Assembly: GCA_017623265.1 (NCBI GenBank)
Contig: JAGAPM010000064.1
Span: forward strand, 1-8,238
Length of the DNA: 8,238 nt
Direction: 5' to 3'
DNA from: Lentisphaeria bacterium
Lineage (GTDB): Bacteria; Verrucomicrobiota; Lentisphaeria; Victivallales; UBA1829
Translations under genes and position numbers: made by a program
Part shown: piece after piece, positions 1-4,578 of the stretch
How the letters are laid out: the number at the start of each line of letters is the position of its first letter
Numbering within the stretch: the first letter of the stretch is position 1
Notes under the pieces: generated by a model
The model's input: the letters and a program-made list of their open reading frames with translations, nothing else
Told to the model about the DNA's origin: nothing
Database searches by the model: none

Positions 1-402
1 GGATAACCGGCTGCCCCACCAATCGGGCAGCTGTTCGCCTATTTTGACCGTCTTCAACGGCTCAAGGGAAAGAAGGATCTCGATCTCTGCGCTTTCTTTT
101 CCCAGCTGCTTCATAAATTCCCGGCAGACTCCGCAGGGCGTTCCGGAGGAGCCGTCCGGCATGACCGCCACGACTTTCAGGATCCGGCTTTCGCCATTGG
201 TCAGCATGTTGGCGATGGCGTTCCGTTCGGCACACATTCCCATGCCGCAGGCGGTGTCGATACAGATTCCGGTATAAATGTTTCCCCGATCAGTCAAGAT
301 CGCCGCCCCAACACTGCCAACTTCCATCAGCGGGGAAAGTTTCCGTTCGCACTGAACGGCTTTCGCCCGTTCGTATAATGTTTTCCAAATATTGTTTTCC
401 AT
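1..402 (-). CDS. Cytidine deaminase-like zinc hydrolase (C-terminal end beyond left edge)
   Basis: This gene encodes a member of the cytidine deaminase superfamily, which hydrolytically deaminates a cytosine-type base using a zinc-bound water. The 134 visible residues have no stop before the edge. They contain the catalytic C-A-E-R motif (Cys57, Glu59) and the second zinc motif P-C-G-V-C-R (Cys90, Cys93), both in the right order and spacing. The protein ends in view with an L-P-D-W-W-G motif, as I recall from a deaminase subgroup common in Firmicutes, so few residues are probably missing. The usual N-x-E ribose-binding motif of housekeeping Cdd upstream of C-A-E-R reads C-I-D here (about residues 47-49), so the substrate may not be plain cytidine. 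It starts 18 bases after the acetyltransferase stop, with only a weak GGGA ribosome site, and is probably cotranscribed with it. The superfamily is certain; the substrate is not, so I give no symbol. Confidence 0.88.
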   Translation of the reverse strand, partial: MENNIWKTLYERAKAVQCERKLSPLMEVGSVGAAILTDRGNIYTGICIDTACGMGMCAERNAIANMLTNGESRILKVVAVMPDGSSGTPCGVCREFMKQLGKESAEIEILLSLEPLKTVKIGEQLPDWWGSRLS

Positions 403-420
403 AGCTGTTATTCCCAAAAA

Positions 421-1059
421 TTATTCATCTGCAGAATGTTCCGTACAGCCTTCGTAAAAAGGATAGCGTGTTTTTTCCGCTTCCGTGATCTTGCGGATGA
501 CCCGGCAGGGAACGCCCACCGCCACAACACCCGACGGAATGGATCGGGTAACGACACTCCCTGCCCCGATCACGGTATCATCCCCGATCGTAACACCGGC
601 AAGGATCGTGGAACCGGCACCGATCCACACGTTGTTCCCGACCCGGATCGGCCTGGCGATTTCCAGCCCCTTCTTGCGCTGTTCCGGATCAATGGGGTGT
701 TCCGCCGTAGTAAAACAGCAGTTCGGTGCGATAAAAACGTGGTCGCCGAAGGTCACTTCCGCGCCGTCCGTGATGACCAGTGTGTGGTTGGAATAGAAGA
801 AATCGCCCACATGAATGTTGTATCCGTAATCACACCAGAACGGCGGAGTGATGATGACATCCTTCCCCATGCTTCCCAGCAAGGTCTGCAGGATCTCCTG
901 CTGAGCGACCCGGTCGTTGGGATTCAGTTTGTTGTACGCAAAACATTTGTCCTTCCCCTCCCGGATGCATCGCTCGTATTCGGGGTTGTAACATCCCTGA
1001 AACAGGCAATTCAACGGCACGACAGGGTGTGATTCCGGATCAGATTTTTTATCGTTCAT
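421..1059 (-). CDS. Maltose/galactoside-type sugar O-acetyltransferase (left-handed beta-helix)
   Basis: This is a cytoplasmic acetyl-CoA-dependent O-acetyltransferase of the Maa/LacA/NodL hexapeptide-repeat family, which acetylates a sugar hydroxyl. The 212-residue protein has an N-terminal Mac-like helical region (about residues 20-65). A left-handed beta-helix follows from about 75 to 185, with repeats such as IRVGNNVWIGAGSTI and VTIGDDTVIGAGSVV. Asn91 and the catalytic His121 (in T-A-E-H-P-I-D-P) fit the family. It is slightly longer than typical members (about 185-205 residues). The frame stays open upstream to 1101, but I start at 1059. That ATG has AAAGGA seven bases before it, and the predicted promoter -10 box lies at 1093-1098, so an earlier ATG would not be transcribed. 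The fold is certain; the sugar acceptor cannot be read from the sequence. Confidence 0.92.
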   Translation of the reverse strand: MNDKKSDPESHPVVPLNCLFQGCYNPEYERCIREGKDKCFAYNKLNPNDRVAQQEILQTLLGSMGKDVIITPPFWCDYGYNIHVGDFFYSNHTLVITDGAEVTFGDHVFIAPNCCFTTAEHPIDPEQRKKGLEIARPIRVGNNVWIGAGSTILAGVTIGDDTVIGAGSVVTRSIPSGVVAVGVPCRVIRKITEAEKTRYPFYEGCTEHSADE

Positions 1060-1066
1060 TTTTATA

Positions 1067-1072
1067 TCCTTT
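1067..1072 (-). promoter_or_regulatory. Ribosome binding site fixing the acetyltransferase start
   Basis: AAAGGA on the minus strand lies seven bases before the ATG at 1059. It decides against the in-frame ATGs further upstream, which lack such a site. Confidence 0.75.
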
Positions 1073-1092
1073 CTTCGTTTCCTTCTCATCAG

Positions 1093-1120
1093 AATATACA
1101 CCCACGGAGGGAAAATACAA
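1093..1120 (-). promoter_or_regulatory. Sigma70-type promoter for acetyltransferase-deaminase operon
   Basis: On the minus strand a -35 box TTGTAT (1120-1115) and a -10 box TATATT (1098-1093) are separated by 16 bases. Transcription would begin near 1086 and give a leader of about 27 bases. The spacer contains an imperfect palindrome with CCC/GGG arms (plus-strand CCCACGGAGGG, 1101-1111), which could be an operator, but one short imperfect palindrome is weak evidence. The promoter starts directly behind the terminator of the preceding lipoprotein gene, so this is a separate transcription unit. Confidence 0.6.
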
Positions 1121-1131
1121 TTTTAAACGAC

Positions 1132-1164
1132 AAAAAAAGCCGCGATCCGGCATGGACCGCGGCT
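1132..1164 (-). terminator. Rho-independent terminator of the 131-residue lipoprotein gene
   Basis: Read on the minus strand, AGCCGCGGTCC pairs with GGATCGCGGCT as an 11-base-pair stem with one G-U wobble and a five-base loop. A run of seven Ts follows. It lies 24 bases after the lipoprotein stop. It shares a 21-base exact match with the terminator at 1693-1724. Confidence 0.93.
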
Positions 1165-1188
1165 TGGAAAGAATCAAATCAATGTTGA

Positions 1189-1584
1189 TCAATCAAGATC
1201 ACTGATCTTCCATTCGCCTTCGACTTTCTTCAGCGTGACTTTGTTTTCTTCTACGACCATATATTTGATCTTGACCGTTGCATTTTCGCCATCGATGTCT
1301 TCACTGACGATTTCAATTCTGGACATCTTATCGCCCATTTCTTTTTTGAATTCTTCTTCTAATTTTGCTTTCATGGATTCGGGAACTTCTTTGAGACCAT
1401 CAATCATGTTGGTGATTTCTTTTCTGGCTTTTCCGGTGGTATATTCTTTGGCATCTTCCAGATCCATTTCGGCCATAGAGTCAGCAAATCCTTCCACAAC
1501 TTCGGAGGGGGAATCACTGCATGCAGTGAAGAAGAACATGGAGGTTGCGGCGGCGAAAGCGAGCATCAGAGCTTTCAGTTTCAT
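1189..1584 (-). CDS. Small DUF4878-like (NTF2-fold) lipoprotein, third paralogue
   Basis: This is a 131-residue predicted lipoprotein. The signal peptide covers residues 1-21, with hydrophobic core ALMLAFAAATSMFFF, and a lipobox F-T-A-C places the lipidated cysteine at residue 22, so the protein should sit at the outer face of the inner membrane or on the outer membrane. The mature part starts SDSPSEVVEGF, then has a D-L-E-D-A-K-E-Y motif (41-48), a highly charged helix (about 60-85), beta strands, and a final G-E-W-K-I (123-127). This pattern fits DUF4878-type proteins with an NTF2-like cone fold; it is a family impression without a database search. Their molecular role is generally unknown. 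The ATG at 1584 has AAAGGT nine bases upstream, and the gene has its own promoter and terminator. The two lipoproteins upstream share its motifs. Confidence 0.85.
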   Translation of the reverse strand: MKLKALMLAFAAATSMFFFTACSDSPSEVVEGFADSMAEMDLEDAKEYTTGKARKEITNMIDGLKEVPESMKAKLEEEFKKEMGDKMSRIEIVSEDIDGENATVKIKYMVVEENKVTLKKVEGEWKISDLD

Positions 1585-1630
1585 AGTTTGTTACCTTTCC
1601 TGTTTATTTGTTTAAGGGGTTGCTTTCCTA

Positions 1631-1659
1631 AATATATGTGAAAATAACTGGAAAGTCAA
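1631..1659 (-). promoter_or_regulatory. Strong sigma70-type promoter for the 131-residue lipoprotein gene
   Basis: On the minus strand, TTGACT (1659-1654) and TATATT (1636-1631) are separated by exactly 17 bases. This is close to consensus and lies between the preceding terminator and the gene. The leader would be about 40 bases long. I see no clear operator. Confidence 0.8.
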
Positions 1660-1692
1660 GCAAAAAACAGAGAAAAAGCCCAAAAAAAACAC

Positions 1693-1724
1693 AAAAAAAG
1701 CCGCGATCCGGAAGGACCACGGCT
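1693..1724 (-). terminator. Rho-independent terminator of the two-lipoprotein operon
   Basis: On the minus strand, AGCCGTGGTCC pairs with GGATCGCGGCT (11 base pairs including two G-U wobbles) around a four-base loop, followed by seven Ts. It begins 27 bases after the stop of the 279-residue lipoprotein gene. Its downstream arm and T-run are identical to those of the terminator 561 bases away at 1132-1164. Confidence 0.92.
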
Positions 1725-1751
1725 GATTATTGCGATAATGTTAAATGCTGA

Positions 1752-2591
1752 TCAGAAACCGAAATCGATATTGGCGCCGCCTTGCGTATCTCCGGAACCG
1801 TTGCTTTCTTTCGGCTGATTTTCCTGTTTCTTTTCTTTTTCCTTCTGTTCCGCTTCTGCAGCAAGATCCATAAAGGCTTTATCGTAATCCGTGCCGTCTT
1901 CCGCTTCTTTCTCTTTTGCGGCGTCCCCGCCTTCCGGAGAGACAGCTTCCTGCAAGAGAATGTTGACCACTTTCCATTCACCGGCATCGTTTTTCTTCAG
2001 GAGGATATCGACTTTTGCTTCTGGAACAGTCACATGCTTCAGGAGTTTTCCACATTCTTCCAAATGGGCATTTTTATCTTCCGCCGGGCCGGTAAGTTCC
2101 TTCGGAAAGATCGCCATAGCGATATCAATGATCTGGGGCTTTGTCCCATTCATGAGAATGTCATTATATGCAGGATGAACGTAGGTCAGCGCCGCATAAG
2201 AAACAGTCTTACCGCCTTCGGAAACATCTTCCAATTTCACATTCTGCAGGGTTATGCAATTTGTATGCAGGCGTGCTTTGTAGACAAATTCTTTATTCCA
2301 GAACTTTTTTTCTTTCTCTTCCAGCAAAGCCTGATTTGCCCTGCAGATCTGTTGCAGGACCATTGCAGTTTCATCGCAATAGGTCTCCGCTTTGGCAAAA
2401 TCAGCGTTGACAAATGCTGCGAGGAATTGTTCTGCAACCACATGGGGAGCCCGTTCCTCCAGAGAGGGATTGTGCTTTCTGGAAAGGGAGATCGCCAGTC
2501 CGGTGGATGCAGGATTGGCGTCACCGCAACCGGTAAGCACGATCAGCGAAAAAGCGCAAACAGCAATATTGATCTGTTTCATAAACTTCAT
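1752..2591 (-). CDS. Lipoprotein with NTF2-like core and charged C-terminal tail, second paralogue
   Basis: This is a 279-residue predicted lipoprotein of unknown function. The signal peptide ends in a clear lipobox V-L-T-G-C, with lipidated Cys22. After a Ser/Pro linker (about 25-48), residues 49-72 carry the motif also seen in the neighbouring lipoproteins (H-V-V-A-E-Q-F, then D-F-A-K-A-E-T-Y-C). The domain closes with G-E-W-K-V at 204-208, matching the end of both paralogues. Residues about 218-265 form a Lys/Glu/Gln-rich, probably disordered or helical tail that the paralogues lack. The frame is open further upstream inside the preceding gene, but I start at 2591. AAGGGAG lies seven bases before that ATG, whereas the ATG at 2597 has the site only one base away. 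It starts two bases after the stop of the upstream lipoprotein, so the two are translationally coupled. Confidence 0.87.
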   Translation of the reverse strand: MKFMKQINIAVCAFSLIVLTGCGDANPASTGLAISLSRKHNPSLEERAPHVVAEQFLAAFVNADFAKAETYCDETAMVLQQICRANQALLEEKEKKFWNKEFVYKARLHTNCITLQNVKLEDVSEGGKTVSYAALTYVHPAYNDILMNGTKPQIIDIAMAIFPKELTGPAEDKNAHLEECGKLLKHVTVPEAKVDILLKKNDAGEWKVVNILLQEAVSPEGGDAAKEKEAEDGTDYDKAFMDLAAEAEQKEKEKKQENQPKESNGSGDTQGGANIDFGF

Positions 2592-2593
2592 GA

Positions 2594-3157
2594 TCATTCT
2601 CCCTTCGTAAGCTTTTCCGGCAATGCGTGACCATAGGCGATCTTGACGATTTTCCATCTGCCGCGGATCCGCTTGAGGTAATGTTTATAAACGATATCTC
2701 TGCTCCATCTTGTGTAGATGAGCTCAGCATTCTCGATTTCCGCTTTTTCCACAGCTTCTCTTTCTTCCGCTTCCTGAATATCTTTCCGTGCCTGCTCGCT
2801 GACGGCATTTTCATAGAGATCTTTTTTCTGCTTCAAGTCTTCCAGACGGGCTTTTTCATCTTCTTTTTCCTGATATGCGATTTCTGCACCGGAAAGAAAA
2901 CGGAAATATTTTTTCTCAAAAGCCACTTTTTTCCGGTAAAGCGCCAAGGCTTCCGCCGGATCATCGCCCAGCGATTCCGAGATTCTGTCCAAAGCTGCTG
3001 CGGCATCATCGGAACAATATTTTTTTGCGGCATCGAACTTGCCGTCATAGAGGGCATCATAGAATTTTTCAACGGTTGTTTCAGGGGAGTCGCAGGCACA
3101 GACCAGCGCAACGGTCAATACAGCAAGCAACACAAAGAGCAGATTTTTCGATTTCAT
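2594..3157 (-). CDS. Small DUF4878-like lipoprotein with coiled-coil insert, first paralogue
   Basis: This is a 187-residue predicted lipoprotein. A hydrophobic signal peptide ends in V-C-A-C with lipidated Cys22; Cys at the -2 position is a slightly unusual lipobox. The mature protein opens DSPETTVEKFYDALYDG followed by F-D-A-A-K-K-Y-C (41-48), typical of DUF4878-like NTF2-fold proteins. A long Glu/Lys/Ala-rich stretch (about 96-145) looks like a coiled-coil hairpin inserted into the fold. The chain ends with G-R-W-K-I-V (166-171), matching the two neighbours. The residue after Cys22 is Asp, which in enterobacteria means retention in the inner membrane; that rule may not hold here. I start at 3157, where AAAGG lies ten bases upstream, rather than at the in-frame ATGs at 3175 or 3193, which lack a ribosome site. 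It is the first gene of a two-gene operon. The function is unknown. Confidence 0.86.
   Translation of the reverse strand: MKSKNLLFVLLAVLTVALVCACDSPETTVEKFYDALYDGKFDAAKKYCSDDAAAALDRISESLGDDPAEALALYRKKVAFEKKYFRFLSGAEIAYQEKEDEKARLEDLKQKKDLYENAVSEQARKDIQEAEEREAVEKAEIENAELIYTRWSRDIVYKHYLKRIRGRWKIVKIAYGHALPEKLTKGE
2599..2605 (-). promoter_or_regulatory. Ribosome binding site inside the upstream gene, sets start at 2591
   Basis: AAGGGAG on the minus strand lies within the last codons of the upstream lipoprotein gene (Lys-Gly-Glu) and seven bases before the ATG at 2591. This embedding implies coupled translation of the two lipoproteins. Confidence 0.75.
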
Positions 3158-3197
3158 TATTTCTTTACCTTTCATCAAGTAGTAAAAACACAAAAGT

Positions 3198-3225
3198 ATT
3201 ATATCTTATAATAGAGAAAAATCAA
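3198..3225 (-). promoter_or_regulatory. Sigma70-type promoter for the two-lipoprotein operon
   Basis: On the minus strand, TTGATT (3225-3220) and a perfect TATAAT (3203-3198) are separated by 16 bases. The leader would be about 35 bases. The region between -35 and -10 is AT-rich with no obvious operator. Confidence 0.78.
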
Positions 3226-3237
3226 GCATGAAAGCGG

Positions 3238-3268
3238 ACTTTTTTATTAAAAAAAGTTCACGCAAACT
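3238..3268 (-). terminator. Possible weak terminator after the transporter gene
   Basis: A perfect 8-base-pair palindrome (3238-3245 with 3250-3257, four-base loop) is made only of A-T pairs plus one G-C. It overlaps a second minus-strand hairpin, AGTTT/GAACT (3268-3255), that is followed by six Ts. Either could end transcription of the long operon before the lipoprotein promoter. Both are much weaker than the two GC-rich terminators in this window, so read-through is plausible. Confidence 0.4.
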
Positions 3269-3289
3269 GTAAGATTGTTGTTTTTCGAA

Positions 3290-4567
3290 TCAAACGCTGT
3301 ATTTTTTCAATCGTATGAGATACAGGGCAGCAGCGAAATTGACAGCCGCCACAAGGACAAAAATTCCCTCAACTGAGATCAATCCGGTAAACATCAGAGC
3401 CGCACTGCAAATTGATCCGAGCCCGATCATGGCTGCATTGATAATATTGTTTCCCGCAACGATCCGTGCCATTTCTTCTTTTTTCGCAGATTTCTGCAAC
3501 AGCGCAATAAGAGGTACCGAATAAAATCCGCCACACATGGCAAGCAGGATCAAATCCACCACAAAACGGTAAAAACGGGGAATGGAAAACAACTCGCAAA
3601 CGCCGCTGTCAGCCGCCTGTTTTATCCAAGTAAGTGAGGCGAAATAAAGATCCAGCGTAAAGATTGCCATCAGGATCAGCGCCACCGGAACAAGCCGGAT
3701 CACATTAAACCGTTTGCGCACCAGAGAACAAAGACATGACCCCAGCGCCACCCCCACCGAAAAGAGCAGCGTGAAGATCATAACAAGCGATTCCTTCGCC
3801 CCGATGACTTCTTTGCAGAATCCGGCAAGCTGGGAAACATAAAGCGCTCCAGCCATCCAGAAAATGGAAAGACCAATCACACAATGACGCAAAACATAAT
3901 CACCGAAAATCGTTTTCATGATCGGCTTCGTGCTGACTGCCGGATTCAAGTTCACCTTCAGGTCCGGCTGCGGAGCAGGCAAATGCGGAATAAAACGGGC
4001 GGCAATACTGCCGGTCACCGCTATCGCCACCAGCAAACCGCCGGTTATATAAGCTCCGTACGGCAAAGTGATCAATTCGTTGCCAAGAATCGTACCGAAG
4101 AGGATCGCAAGATATGTCCCCGCACTGACACAGGCGTTTCCGCGCACCAGATCATCCGGGAGATTCCGGGGAATATAGGCATATTTTACCGGACTGTAAA
4201 ATGCGGACTGGGTCCCCATAAAAAACAGCAGGACCAACAGCAGCGGGATGCAGACGGCAGGCATTGCATGAAAGCAGAAGACAGCGAAGGTCAGTATCAT
4301 CAGAACGACTTCTGCGGCTTTGATCACACGGAACAACTTGTGCTGGGGAAATTTATCAGCCACCTCCCCCGCAGTCGCCGAAAATGGAAACTGGGGAAGC
4401 ATCAGGGCTGCCATTGCAAGATAGGACAGCGCAGATGCCGTTCCCTTGCTGAACCCGGACTGATAAGTGATCATGATGACCAATGCGTTTCGGAACATAT
4501 TGTCGTTCAATGCACCCCAAAAAAAGGTGTTGAAAAACGGAAAAAAGCGTCTGGAAAACAGGAACAT
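3290..4567 (-). CDS. LplT-like MFS transporter (lysophospholipid transporter family)
   Basis: This encodes a 425-residue major facilitator superfamily membrane protein. It resembles LplT and the transporter half of LplT-acyltransferase-ligase fusions, which flip lysophospholipids across the inner membrane for re-acylation. Recognisable family signatures are G-A-L-N-D-N-M-F-R-N-A (18-28), the loop 2-3 motif G-E-V-A-D-K-F (68-74), A-F-Y-S-P-V-K-Y (122-129) and V-A-G-N-N-I-I-N-A near residues 370-378. Hydrophobic segments are spread along the whole length, consistent with about 12 helices. No acyltransferase or AMP-ligase domain is attached. The ATG at 4567 has AAAGGA close upstream and starts 11 bases after the primase stop, whose end overlaps the ribosome site, so it is cotranscribed with dnaG. 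The family is well supported; the transported lipid is inferred. Confidence 0.86.
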   Translation of the reverse strand: MFLFSRRFFPFFNTFFWGALNDNMFRNALVIMITYQSGFSKGTASALSYLAMAALMLPQFPFSATAGEVADKFPQHKLFRVIKAAEVVLMILTFAVFCFHAMPAVCIPLLLVLLFFMGTQSAFYSPVKYAYIPRNLPDDLVRGNACVSAGTYLAILFGTILGNELITLPYGAYITGGLLVAIAVTGSIAARFIPHLPAPQPDLKVNLNPAVSTKPIMKTIFGDYVLRHCVIGLSIFWMAGALYVSQLAGFCKEVIGAKESLVMIFTLLFSVGVALGSCLCSLVRKRFNVIRLVPVALILMAIFTLDLYFASLTWIKQAADSGVCELFSIPRFYRFVVDLILLAMCGGFYSVPLIALLQKSAKKEEMARIVAGNNIINAAMIGLGSICSAALMFTGLISVEGIFVLVAAVNFAAALYLIRLKKYSV

Positions 4568-4578
4568 GGGATATCCTT

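Noticed and set aside
436..1032. Long plus-strand open frame opposite the acetyltransferase gene
   Set aside because: It is antisense to a clearly recognised enzyme, resembles no family I know and lacks a ribosome site. It is a by-product of the codon usage of the real gene.
1727..1987. Very basic minus-strand open frame overlapping the end of the 279-residue lipoprotein
   Set aside because: The Lys/Arg richness comes from reading the Glu/Lys tail codons out of frame. It also runs past the real stop to the terminator stem.
1782..2630. Long plus-strand open frame opposite the 279-residue lipoprotein gene
   Set aside because: The translation is Phe/Leu-rich and shadow-like. The minus strand carries a signal peptide, lipobox, ribosome site, promoter and terminator.
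2627..3211. Plus-strand open frame opposite the 187-residue lipoprotein gene
   Set aside because: It runs through the promoter and signal peptide of the minus-strand gene and shows no domain-like pattern.
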